Source: Spirosoma arboris (GTDB lineage Bacteria > Bacteroidota > Bacteroidia > Cytophagales > Spirosomataceae). From it: 64,000 nucleotides of DNA. The notes under the pieces were generated by a model. It searched no databases. It saw only the letters and a program-made list of their open reading frames with translations, and was not told the origin of the DNA. Each line of letters begins with the position of its first letter. The stretch's first letter is position 1. Shown in pieces: positions 33,877 to 42,712 of the stretch. The stretch is from the NCBI RefSeq assembly GCF_009754945.1, contig NZ_WPIN01000005.1, positions 372,001 to 436,000 on the forward strand. The letters are read 5' to 3'. The translations under genes were made by a program, and so were the position numbers.

Positions 33877-36800
33877 AACTAGTAGGTAAATCAGGTGCTT
33901 GGATTGTGTGGTTAGTAAGTAGTTTTTTCTTCCTGTCGATTGCTTCGGGGCAGTCTGTTCCAGCAGATTCGATCCGGCACCGAATTATTTTGATTGGTGA
34001 TGCTGGGCGACTACGAAATGGCAAAAATCCGGTCGTTGATGCGGTAAGCGCCCGTTATGATTTTAATAACGCCCGCACTACGCTAGTCTACCTCGGCGAC
34101 AACGTTTATCCGCACGGATTATCGGATGAGAGCAGTCCCGACCATGATTCGCTGGCAGCTGTATTAAGGTATCAGGCCAAGCCTGGCTTAGCCAGTTCAG
34201 GGCAGGGCAAAAAATCGCAGGTATTGTTCATTCCTGGCAATCACGATTGGGCAAAAAGTCATGCAGATGGCTGGGAGCGAATTAAACGACAGGGGCAATG
34301 GCTCGACAGTCTGAAGGCTCCCAACATTCGGCTTTTACCCGCCAACGGCTGCCCCGGCCCGGAGGAAATTCCGCTGAGCAACAACTTGGTATTAGTCATT
34401 ATCGATACGCAATGGTGGCTACACCAATTTAGCAAGCCCGGTCCAGATTCGGATTGCGCCTGCAAAAGTGAAGATGAAGTGATCGCCCGGCTGACTGACA
34501 TTGCCTATCGCAATAAGGGGAAAGGCATTATTCTGGCTACGCACCATCCGTTTCGCAGCTACGGTATTCACGGTGGATACTACACGATCAAACAGCACAT
34601 TTTCCCGCTAACGGAGTTTTCTGACAAGCTGTATATTCCTCTGCCGGTCATTGGCTCACTCTATCCATTGGTTCGGGGGGTATTCGGTAATATTCAGGAT
34701 TTGCCCAACCCGACCTATAAACACATGGTTCGGGTGATGGAAAGCGCGGTTTCGAAAGCGCCAAACGTAGTGTTCGTATCGGGTCACGATCATGCCGTGC
34801 AACACATTGTAGATGGCTCCCGCAATTATATCGTCAGTGGTTCAGGCATCAACCGCGAGCGGGTAAAGAATGGGAAACTGGCCAAGTTTGTGAGTGGCGA
34901 ATGGGGATACGTTGTGCTGGATGAATTGACCAACGGCAAACTAAAGGCGACGTTCTACACAGTGGATGAATCCGCCAAGGCTACCGAAGCACACGATGCC
35001 ACGCTCTTTACAATCCCGCCAAGTGCGGATTCGTCGAGTACAGCTACAAAACAGGAAAGTTTACAGCGTTCAAGTTGGCCCGACAGTGTTCGATTGGCCA
35101 TTGTGCCTGCTTATGACAGCGTAGGTCGAATTCAGCGCTGGCTACTCGGCAACAACTACCGTACTGAGTGGGCCACACCTGTTAATCTGCCGGTTTTTGA
35201 TATAACCCGTACCAATGGTGGATTTAAAATTCTCCAGCGGGGCGGTGGTCAGCAAACAAAATCGTTACGACTCGAAGACGCCAGTGGTCGGGAGTGGGTG
35301 TTACGGAGTATCCAAAAAGATCCAGCGAACGCTTTACCAGCCGCCTTGCGCGAAACAATTGCCAAAGACGTATTGCAGGATGAAATTTCGGCGGGCTATC
35401 CATTCGCGCCCTTAGTTGTACCTACGTTGGCGCAGGTTGCCGGCGTACCACACGCTAATCCCAGGCTCGTGTACGTCCCCGACGATCCGGCACTGGGCAT
35501 CTATCAAGCCGATTTTGGGAAAACGGTTTGTCTTTTCGAGGAGCGTAGCCCCGGCGATGGCAAGTCGATCAGCACCGTAAAAGTCCTTGAAGCGCTGGAA
35601 AAAGACAATGACAATCAAGTCGATCAAAAGGCTTTTTTACGGGCTAGAATGCTCGATTTGTTCATCGGCGATTGGGATCGCCACGAAGATCAGTGGCGTT
35701 GGGGAAGTCATAAAACGGCAACCGGAAAAGAATTCTTCCCTATCCCTCGTGATCGCGATCAGGTTTTTTTCAGGACAGATGGACTTTTGCCTTCTATTGC
35801 TTCATTGCCCTGGCTGCAACCTAAATTTCAGGGATTTACGACCAAACTCGCTAACGTAGACGGCTTTATGTTCAATGGCCGCTACGTAGATCGTATGTTT
35901 CTGAACGAACTGGATGTCCAGGACTGGATGAATGGGATTACCACTTTGCGCGATTCACTGACAGACAGTGTGCTGCAACGAGCCATTAGTCAGTTACCCG
36001 ATACGATTCAGAAGGAGTCGGGCAATAAGATATTGGAAACGCTCAAGATCAGACGGGGCTGGCTGCTGGAAAAAGGCCTTGACTATTATCGGTTCATTTC
36101 TAAAGCGGTCGATATTCCCGGCTCCGATAAAACAGACTTATTCCGCATCGAAAATCTGGACGACGATCATGTGGAGGTTTCGGTGTTTAAGGTTTCTAAA
36201 GATGGCTCGCTGGCACAGCGGTTCTATCATCGCCTATTCGATGCATCGGTTACTGACGAGATTCGCTTGTATGGGCAGAAAGGTGATGATCGTTTTGAGG
36301 TCAAGGGGCCCGAAGCGGCTAGCATCAAGGTACGGTTGATTGGTGGCAAAGGAACCGATGCGTTCACTGTAGAAGGCCATCCCGGTAAGCCGCTCATTTA
36401 CGATTTGAGTACAGAAGACAACGTACTACCCGACCGAAATCTGGCAAAGCTGCACCTATCGACTGACAAAGTAGTGAATCAGTATGATCCACACTCGTTC
36501 AAGTACGATATCGTAGCGCCCTTAGCTACAGCGGGTTATAATCTAGATGATGGTCTATTGTTGGGCGCAGGTGTTCAGTGGACAAAGCAGAGCTTTCGGA
36601 AGTCGCCTTATGCGGCTATGAATCGCTTGATGGTTACGCGTTCGCTGGCTACAGATGCCATGTCGATCAAATATGACGGAATCTTCACCGATTTCATTGG
36701 TAAGAATGATTTGTGGATCAACGCCTTATCGAAAGCACCCGATAACGTAACTAACTTTTTTGGACTGGGAAACGAAACAGTTTACGACAAAGCCAACCGA

Positions 36801-37559
36801 ATCCGCTACTACCGAACTCGCTATAATCTGATTAACGTATCGGCGTTACTGAAGCGGAAGTTGGGCGAGCATATGTCCATGTCGATTGGACCGATCTTTC
36901 AGCGATTTACGCTGGATTTGGACGACAACAAAGGCCGATTTATTCAAGATTATCTGGCTCAGATTCCAGACCCGAACCAATTCAAACTTCGGGAGAGTTA
37001 CGGTGGGTTACAGGCAGGTCTTGTCGTCGACAATCGAAATAAACCTGTGCAGCCGTCCAGAGGATTTTACTGGAACACAACGTTGCTGGGACTTCAGGGA
37101 TTTAGTCAGCGAACCAGTCACTTTACGCAACTTCGCTCCGACATGGCGATTTACACCAGCTTCAGCCAGTCGGCTCGCTTTGTGATGGTCAATCGAATTG
37201 GCGGAGGTGTGACGTTTGGTAATCCAGCCTTTTATCAGCTATTGTACCTGGGTGGTCAGGATAACCTGCGGGGGTTCCGTACGTATCGTTTTGCGGGTAA
37301 TCAGCTATTTTATTATAACTTGGAAGCCCGGCTCAAACTGCTAGATTTTCGGTCGTTTTTGTTTCCGGGAAGCGTTGGTCTCGTGGCTTTTAACGACCTG
37401 GGACGCGTATGGCTGAAGGGTGAAGATTCCAAAAAATGGCACGATGGCTACGGGGGCGGCCTATACGTAACGCCTGCAAGTTTGCTCGTTGTGGCAGCCA
37501 CGGTTGGTTTTTCCGACGAAGGAGCGCTACCTTACATATCACTTGGTTTTCGGTTTTGA
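33873..37559 (+). CDS. Secreted metallophosphoesterase fused to an outer-membrane barrel
   Basis: A 1228-residue protein with a signal peptide ending near SIASGQS. Residues ~37-330 form a calcineurin-like phosphoesterase: GDAG (Asp43), YLGDNVY (Asp76), PGNHDW (~121-126), ILATHHPF and SGHDH are the usual metal ligands in order. The middle part (~430-830) carries motifs such as MLDLFIGDWDRHEDQWRWG and PRDRDQVFF. The C-terminal ~350 residues are beta strands ending in LPYISLGFRF with a final Phe, as in the BamA/TamA surface-antigen (D15) barrel. The enzyme is thus probably tethered to the outer membrane. It is coupled to the GAF gene (ATGA overlap) and lies 16 bp before the HD-Pycsar gene, in the polyphosphate kinase operon. 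Confidence 0.85.
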   Translation: MKLVGKSGAWIVWLVSSFFFLSIASGQSVPADSIRHRIILIGDAGRLRNGKNPVVDAVSARYDFNNARTTLVYLGDNVYPHGLSDESSPDHDSLAAVLRYQAKPGLASSGQGKKSQVLFIPGNHDWAKSHADGWERIKRQGQWLDSLKAPNIRLLPANGCPGPEEIPLSNNLVLVIIDTQWWLHQFSKPGPDSDCACKSEDEVIARLTDIAYRNKGKGIILATHHPFRSYGIHGGYYTIKQHIFPLTEFSDKLYIPLPVIGSLYPLVRGVFGNIQDLPNPTYKHMVRVMESAVSKAPNVVFVSGHDHAVQHIVDGSRNYIVSGSGINRERVKNGKLAKFVSGEWGYVVLDELTNGKLKATFYTVDESAKATEAHDATLFTIPPSADSSSTATKQESLQRSSWPDSVRLAIVPAYDSVGRIQRWLLGNNYRTEWATPVNLPVFDITRTNGGFKILQRGGGQQTKSLRLEDASGREWVLRSIQKDPANALPAALRETIAKDVLQDEISAGYPFAPLVVPTLAQVAGVPHANPRLVYVPDDPALGIYQADFGKTVCLFEERSPGDGKSISTVKVLEALEKDNDNQVDQKAFLRARMLDLFIGDWDRHEDQWRWGSHKTATGKEFFPIPRDRDQVFFRTDGLLPSIASLPWLQPKFQGFTTKLANVDGFMFNGRYVDRMFLNELDVQDWMNGITTLRDSLTDSVLQRAISQLPDTIQKESGNKILETLKIRRGWLLEKGLDYYRFISKAVDIPGSDKTDLFRIENLDDDHVEVSVFKVSKDGSLAQRFYHRLFDASVTDEIRLYGQKGDDRFEVKGPEAASIKVRLIGGKGTDAFTVEGHPGKPLIYDLSTEDNVLPDRNLAKLHLSTDKVVNQYDPHSFKYDIVAPLATAGYNLDDGLLLGAGVQWTKQSFRKSPYAAMNRLMVTRSLATDAMSIKYDGIFTDFIGKNDLWINALSKAPDNVTNFFGLGNETVYDKANRIRYYRTRYNLINVSALLKRKLGEHMSMSIGPIFQRFTLDLDDNKGRFIQDYLAQIPDPNQFKLRESYGGLQAGLVVDNRNKPVQPSRGFYWNTTLLGLQGFSQRTSHFTQLRSDMAIYTSFSQSARFVMVNRIGGGVTFGNPAFYQLLYLGGQDNLRGFRTYRFAGNQLFYYNLEARLKLLDFRSFLFPGSVGLVAFNDLGRVWLKGEDSKKWHDGYGGGLYVTPASLLVVAATVGFSDEGALPYISLGFRF

Positions 37560-37575
37560 TTTTATCCTTCCCTTT

Positions 37576-38835
37576 ATGGCTGCTAGCCTTTTACCTCAAA
37601 TTGAAGCGCATGTTATTCATTATTTCGAAAAACATGTCCGGCCAGAACTGACGTTTCATAACCTCACGCACACGCAGGAAGTCGTTCAGGCCACCGATCA
37701 AATAGCCCGACACTATCAGCTTTCTGAAGCCGACTACCTGGCGGTGATGGCTGCGGCCTGGTTTCATGACACAGGTTATTTAGATGGATCGCCCGAAGGC
37801 CATGAGGAGCGGAGTGCAGACATCGCTGCAAAATTCTTACAGCATCAGGATCAACCAGCAGCGCTGATAAAGTCGGTAAAGCACTGCATTCGGGCAACCA
37901 AAGTGCCGCAAGCACCCCAAAACCTACTCGAAGAAATCATCTGCGATGCCGACCTTTTTCATCTTGGCAGCGACGACTACAACAGTAGACAGAAACAACT
38001 GCGGAAAGAACTGGAGAAGGTGAGTGGAACCGACATTTCGGGCAGCGACTGGCGACAGCAAAACATCGACCTGCTGTCAACCCACAAGTATTTTACCGTT
38101 TATGCTCAGACGCTCTTAAATAAAAGTCAGGCCGATAACCTTCGTCGTTTGCAGGAAAAACAGGCAGAGAAAACGGGAACGCCCATCCCCGAAACAGAAC
38201 CCACAGCCGAGTCAATCGAACAACCCTCAACCGGGTCAGCCGAACGGCCTGTGATACTAGAAACCCCTCCGAGCGACAAGAAGAAAAATAAAGACGGCAA
38301 GTCTGAACGGGGCATCGAAACCATGTTTCGAACCACCTCAACCAATCATTTGCGATTGAGCGAAATTGCGGATACAAAGTCGAACATCATGATTTCAGTA
38401 AACTCAATCACGGTGTCGGTACTGGTGTCTATACTCCCCCGTCGGATTGAGGAAAACCCGGCCTTGATTGTACCAACGGCCATGTTTCTAACAACATCGC
38501 TACTGACGATCATTTTTGCCATCTTAGCCACCCGACCCAACATAACGCAGGGCACGTTTAGCCATGAAGATATCCAGCAGAAAAAGGGCAACCTGTTGTT
38601 CTTTGGCAATTTCCACCGAATGAGTCTGGGCGAATTTGAGTGGGGTATTCAGGAGTTGATGCAGGATAGCAACTACCTATACAGCAGCATGACCCGCGAC
38701 ATTTACTATTTAGGACTGGTGCTGGCCAAAAAATACAAATTGCTGCGAATAGCCTATAGCATCTTCATGTTTGGCTTTGTGATGTCAATTCTTGCCTTTC
38801 TTGTCGTGTTTCTACTATTCGACAAAAACAAATAG
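37576..38835 (+). CDS. HD phosphohydrolase fused to a Pycsar-type transmembrane effector domain
   Basis: A 419-residue protein from the ATG at 37576, 16 bp after the upstream stop; a start at 37489 would lie inside the phosphatase gene. Residues ~15-190 are an HD domain with its metal ligands intact: His32 (LTHTQEVV), His64-Asp65 (AAWFHDTGYLDG) and Asp124 or Asp126 (CDADLF). After a charged linker (~195-245), residues ~247-415 match the Pycsar effector (former DUF5706) pattern: FRTTSTNHLRLSEIADTKSN, two membrane helices at ~271-289 and ~298-318, and a third at ~391-415. In Pycsar defence such effectors respond to cyclic CMP/UMP and damage the membrane; no cyclase gene is in this window. It is followed 8 bp later by polyphosphate kinase. 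Confidence 0.85.
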   Translation: MAASLLPQIEAHVIHYFEKHVRPELTFHNLTHTQEVVQATDQIARHYQLSEADYLAVMAAAWFHDTGYLDGSPEGHEERSADIAAKFLQHQDQPAALIKSVKHCIRATKVPQAPQNLLEEIICDADLFHLGSDDYNSRQKQLRKELEKVSGTDISGSDWRQQNIDLLSTHKYFTVYAQTLLNKSQADNLRRLQEKQAEKTGTPIPETEPTAESIEQPSTGSAERPVILETPPSDKKKNKDGKSERGIETMFRTTSTNHLRLSEIADTKSNIMISVNSITVSVLVSILPRRIEENPALIVPTAMFLTTSLLTIIFAILATRPNITQGTFSHEDIQQKKGNLLFFGNFHRMSLGEFEWGIQELMQDSNYLYSSMTRDIYYLGLVLAKKYKLLRIAYSIFMFGFVMSILAFLVVFLLFDKNK

Positions 38836-38843
38836 GGCATCTT

Positions 38844-40910
38844 ATGGCTCTTTTCGCAACGCCCGTGTATTTCGATCGGGACTTAAGCTGGCTTAGTTTC
38901 AACGAGCGTATCCTACAGGAAGCCGCCAATCCGGCAGTGCCCCTGTACGAGCGGATTCGCTTTCTGGCTATTTTTTCGTCGAATCTTGATGAGTTTTCCC
39001 GCGTTCGGGTTCCTGCTCTTCTAGCCATTCACGCACCCGGCGAGTCGTATGAAGAAATCGCCGATTCGACACGCTGGCAAGCTGTTCAGGATACGTTACA
39101 GCGGCAGCTAACTATGTTTGGTCAAGTACTAACTGGCCAACTGCTTCCCTTACTGGATCAGCACAAGATTCATGTGTACTATCGGGAAGAATTACCGGAT
39201 TCATATCATTCAGTCCTCAGCGAGTACTTCTACAGTCGGGTTCTGGCTTTTCTGCAACCCGTCTGGCTCACAAATGATCCTGGCAAAACTCTGTTTTTAG
39301 AAGACAGCGCATCTTATTTTGTGGTGGCACTGGAAAAAAACCACCAGCCTGGTGTCACGCAATACGTTCTGCTGAATATTCCTCGTGGACAATTGCCCCG
39401 ATTTCTAGTTCTCTCTCCTACCGATGACAGACAGGCCATTGTTTTTTTAGATGATATTATTCGGCAGCAGTTGTCGATTGTTTTTCCAGATTGTTTCATT
39501 CAGGGCAGTTACAGCTTTAAAATCAACCGGGATGCCGACTCCAGTATTCATGACGAAGAAGTTGGCGAGATCGATCAGAAAGTTGCCAACATGATCGATA
39601 TGCGGGAACGAGGTTTGCCCAGCCGTTTCCTGTTCGATGCGACCATGCCCGTTGAGCTACGTAATTTCCTGGCAAACTATTTTGCACTAAGTGATCAGGA
39701 AATGATTGAGGGTGGCCGCTACCATAACCTGCGCGATCTGGATCAGTTACCCAACCCCAGCGGGCTTTCTCTCACATTTCCGCCCCAACCTCCTTCACCC
39801 CATCGCGCCCTGCAAGGAGACAAGTCTATTTTTGATCGGCTGGCCCAAAAGGATTACCTGTTACATTTTCCGTATCAGTCCTACAACCACATCCTGCGTT
39901 TCTTCAACGAAGCGGCCATAGATCCTTATGTCAGTGAGATTTATGTTTCGCTCTATCGGGTAGCATCCGATTCGTTCATCGTTAATGCTCTGATGAGTGC
40001 GGCCAGAAATGGAAAGAAGGTGACCGTGTTTGTGGAACTAAAAGCCCGTTTCGATGAAGCCAATAACCTGAAATGGGCGAAGCGAATGAAAGCGGCTGGC
40101 ATTCATTTGATATACAGCATACCATCGCTAAAAGTACATGCTAAAACGGCGCTAATTAAGCGAAAATCAGGGTTAACTATCCAGCATTATGGCCTGGTGG
40201 CAACGGGTAATTTCAACGAAAGCACGGCCCGTTTTTATACCGATCACGTACTGCTGACCAGTCATTCGGGCATAACACAAGAGTTAGATTTGCTATTTGC
40301 CTACCTGCGAAATCGCGAACTACCAACGAATTATCCCTTTCTTTCCTTTCAGCATTTACTAGTATCTCAGTTCAATTTGATGGATCGTTTCCTGGCGCTG
40401 ATCGACCGGGAGATTGCGCATAAGCAAGCCGGTCATCCGGCCCGAATCGTTATCAAATTGAATAATTTGCAGGAAAAGACGATGATCGATAAGCTCTACG
40501 AAGCTAGTCGGGCGGGCGTTCCGATTGATCTGATCGTACGGAGTATCTGTTGTCTGGTTCCGGGTGTTCCAGGGCTTAGTGAGACAATTACTGTCCGACG
40601 TATCGTAGACCGCTATCTGGAACACGGGCGGGTTTTCATTTTCCACAATAATGGCCAACGGGAAATCTATCTCGGTTCAGCAGACTGGATGAACCGGAAC
40701 CTCCACCACCGTATCGAAGTCTGCTGTCCGATTTATGATCCAGTTTTACAGGATGAAATGCAGGCCATCATCGACCTACAATTGGCCGACAACCAACAAG
40801 CCAGGTTGATCGACAGCAATCTGGAAATGATTCCCGTGCCAGATCAATCCAAACAGCTACGTTCACAACAAGCTATTTATACGTGGCTTGCCGAGCGTTC
40901 GGTTGGCTAG
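38844..40910 (+). CDS. ppk1: Polyphosphate kinase 1
   Basis: At 688 residues this is the normal length for PPK1, which makes polyphosphate from ATP reversibly. The N-terminal domain has YFDRDLSWLSFNERILQEA and FLAIFSSNLDEFSRVRV; HFPYQSYNHILRFFNEAA is the HPYESF-type region; SLKVHAKTALIKR carries the phospho-accepting His432, and VFIFHNNGQREIYLGSADWM with NLHHRIEVC is the conserved C-terminal block. It is the last gene of the operon with the GAF, phosphatase-barrel and HD-Pycsar genes. A perfect palindrome (40935-41014) follows the stop by 24 bp. Confidence 0.97.
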   Translation: MALFATPVYFDRDLSWLSFNERILQEAANPAVPLYERIRFLAIFSSNLDEFSRVRVPALLAIHAPGESYEEIADSTRWQAVQDTLQRQLTMFGQVLTGQLLPLLDQHKIHVYYREELPDSYHSVLSEYFYSRVLAFLQPVWLTNDPGKTLFLEDSASYFVVALEKNHQPGVTQYVLLNIPRGQLPRFLVLSPTDDRQAIVFLDDIIRQQLSIVFPDCFIQGSYSFKINRDADSSIHDEEVGEIDQKVANMIDMRERGLPSRFLFDATMPVELRNFLANYFALSDQEMIEGGRYHNLRDLDQLPNPSGLSLTFPPQPPSPHRALQGDKSIFDRLAQKDYLLHFPYQSYNHILRFFNEAAIDPYVSEIYVSLYRVASDSFIVNALMSAARNGKKVTVFVELKARFDEANNLKWAKRMKAAGIHLIYSIPSLKVHAKTALIKRKSGLTIQHYGLVATGNFNESTARFYTDHVLLTSHSGITQELDLLFAYLRNRELPTNYPFLSFQHLLVSQFNLMDRFLALIDREIAHKQAGHPARIVIKLNNLQEKTMIDKLYEASRAGVPIDLIVRSICCLVPGVPGLSETITVRRIVDRYLEHGRVFIFHNNGQREIYLGSADWMNRNLHHRIEVCCPIYDPVLQDEMQAIIDLQLADNQQARLIDSNLEMIPVPDQSKQLRSQQAIYTWLAERSVG

Positions 40911-40934
40911 CTTTTATAGGAAATATTCATCTGC

Positions 40935-41014
40935 TTTTGTCATTTCGACGCAGGAGAAATCTCAAGCTTGACTATTGCGAAACTTGAGATTTCTCCTGCG
41001 TCGAAATGACAAAA
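40935..41014. repeat. 32-bp perfect inverted repeat, TGTCAT-TTCGAC family
   Basis: Arms 40935-40966 and 40983-41014 pair perfectly around a 16-nt loop and end in TTTT/AAAA, so the hairpin can serve as a terminator on both strands. It lies in the convergent gap between ppk1 and the amidase gene. It is related to the palindrome at 1984-2068, which sits in a convergent gap as well. Confidence 0.9.
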
Positions 41015-41050
41015 ACCAATCAGTTTCAATAGATTTTGGCAACAGGTTCA

Positions 41051-42565
41051 TTATAAAGCAGGCCGCTTATCAAACCACGGCCTCTCCTGCTCCAGTTGTC
41101 CCGCGAGTCGGAACAAAGTTGCTTCCTCGCCGAGTTTAGCCGCGAACATAACCCCAATGGGCAGTCCATCAGGTGACCAATGTAAGGGCACCGACATGGA
41201 TGGTTGGCCGGTCATGTTTGTGATGACTGTAAATGAAATATAGCCTAATGACCGTTCGGCCAGATCATTTACGGTTTTGCTGCCTTTAAGGTATTTCAGC
41301 CCCCCAAACGAGTCAACCAGTTTGAGCAGACGTTCTTCCGATGCTTTGTTTTGAAACGTACCGATTTCGATAGGCGGACGTGGTAAAGTGGGTGTCAAAA
41401 ACAGATCATAGGTTTCGTGGAGTTGACCCATGCTCCGATTCAGCGTATTCCAGCGACGTTTCTGAAAGGCAGCATCGGCTGATGAAAACCCTTCGGCCAG
41501 CCGCGACTGCGCCCAGGTGTTTAGCTCAACATCCTCCCGTCGAACAGGGCGACCCAGATAGCCCCCCAGCTCTCGAAGTACAGCCGCCGTTTCACTGAGC
41601 ACATTCACAAAAAAAGCTTCTGTTACAATCGTTTTCTCGTAAGGCAAAGGAATCTCTTCAACTGTATGACCCAGGCTCTCAAGCAAACGGGCTGTTTCCT
41701 GAACTGCTTTAACGCATTCCGGATCGGTGGTTTGTGAAGGCATTAGCGATTGTGTCGAGAATGCAATTCGCAATTTACCTGGCCCACGGCCAACCTCCTG
41801 TAAAAATGGGCGTTCGGGTGGAGCAATTGTGTATGGGTCACCCGCCATTGAGCCTGCAATCGCATCCAGAAAACCCGCACTATCACGGACACTACGAGTC
41901 AGGACATGGCCAGCTACTGCTCCGTTCCACAACTCACCAAACTTGGGGCCTAGTGTAATACGTCCCCGCGAAGGTTTTAATCCGAACAGCCCACAGCACG
42001 CAGCCGGAATTCGAATCGATCCTCCCCCATCTGTAGCCGTTGCCGCCGGAACAATGCCAGCCGCCACCGCCACCGCTGACCCACCACTCGATCCACCCGG
42101 CGAGTGCGTCAGTTTCCAGGGATTATGGGCTGGCCCGTAGAGTTTCGATTCTGTGTAAGGCGTCAGGCCAAATTCAGGGGTGTTCGTTTTTCCAAAAAAG
42201 ATCAAACCCGCAGCTTTCAACCGCTTGATCACTTCGCTGTCACTCGTAGATACGTAATTGGCATATCCTCTGCACCCAGACTTCATTGGCGTCCCAGCCC
42301 ATTCGAGTTCCAGGTCTTTTAGTAGAAACGGCACACCCCGAAACGGCCCCGAAGCGGGCAACTGCTCAGCCATCTCACGGCCTTTGTCGTACAAAGGCGT
42401 GACAATGGCATTGAGCCTTGGATTCACTTCCTCGGCACGGGCAATAGCCGTTTCCAGCAATTCAGCAGGCGTAACCTCGCCTTTTTGAACGAGCTCGGCT
42501 AGGGCCGTCGCATCGTGCTTGACGTATTCTTCGAAAGGCAGAGTTTGGGAGCGAGAAGTTTGCAT
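41051..42565 (-). CDS. Amidase (amidase signature family)
   Basis: A 504-residue enzyme of the amidase signature family, which hydrolyses amide bonds with a Ser-Ser-Lys triad. Visible parts are the Lys in FLLKDLELEWAGTP, the glycine/serine-rich GGSSGGSAVAVAAGIVPAAT with the cis-Ser in ATDGGGSIRIPAACCGLFGL, and GLKPSRGRITLGP. It is not part of a GatCAB locus, so a catabolic or detoxifying amidase is more likely than the GatA subunit. It starts MQTSRSQTLPFEEYVKHDAT and ends RPWFDKRPAL, full length for the family. A nested palindrome separates it from the upstream GH130-like gene. Confidence 0.9.
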   Translation of the reverse strand: MQTSRSQTLPFEEYVKHDATALAELVQKGEVTPAELLETAIARAEEVNPRLNAIVTPLYDKGREMAEQLPASGPFRGVPFLLKDLELEWAGTPMKSGCRGYANYVSTSDSEVIKRLKAAGLIFFGKTNTPEFGLTPYTESKLYGPAHNPWKLTHSPGGSSGGSAVAVAAGIVPAATATDGGGSIRIPAACCGLFGLKPSRGRITLGPKFGELWNGAVAGHVLTRSVRDSAGFLDAIAGSMAGDPYTIAPPERPFLQEVGRGPGKLRIAFSTQSLMPSQTTDPECVKAVQETARLLESLGHTVEEIPLPYEKTIVTEAFFVNVLSETAAVLRELGGYLGRPVRREDVELNTWAQSRLAEGFSSADAAFQKRRWNTLNRSMGQLHETYDLFLTPTLPRPPIEIGTFQNKASEERLLKLVDSFGGLKYLKGSKTVNDLAERSLGYISFTVITNMTGQPSMSVPLHWSPDGLPIGVMFAAKLGEEATLFRLAGQLEQERPWFDKRPAL

Positions 42566-42592
42566 AGAAGTTTAGGAGTTGTAGGAATGATA

Positions 42593-42700
42593 GCGCAAGG
42601 CTCTAGCCTTGTGCTGACTATTCTCCGGCCTCTGGCCGGATTAGTATATCATATCGGCCAGAGGCCGGGTAATAATCGGCACAAGGCCAGAGCCTTGCGC
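42593..42700. repeat. Nested palindrome between the GH130-like and amidase genes
   Basis: Outer arms 42593-42614 and 42679-42700 pair at 21 of 22 positions; inner arms 42625-42638 and 42655-42668 pair perfectly (CCGGCCTCTGGCCG). Each arm is itself nearly palindromic (AAGGCTCTAGCCTT; CCGGCC-TCT-GGCCGG), so cruciform-like forms are possible. It fills most of the 147-bp gap between two minus-strand genes and may be the terminator of the GH130-like gene. Confidence 0.85.
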
Positions 42701-42712
42701 CATTCTGCACCA

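Noticed and set aside
37489..37575. Longer start of the HD-Pycsar gene at 37489
   Set aside because: The extra 29 codons lie inside the barrel-encoding end of the phosphatase gene and do not resemble an HD protein start.
41051..42565. GatA subunit of Glu-tRNA amidotransferase
   Set aside because: No gatB or gatC is adjacent and the C-terminal half does not resemble GatA; a general amidase is more likely.
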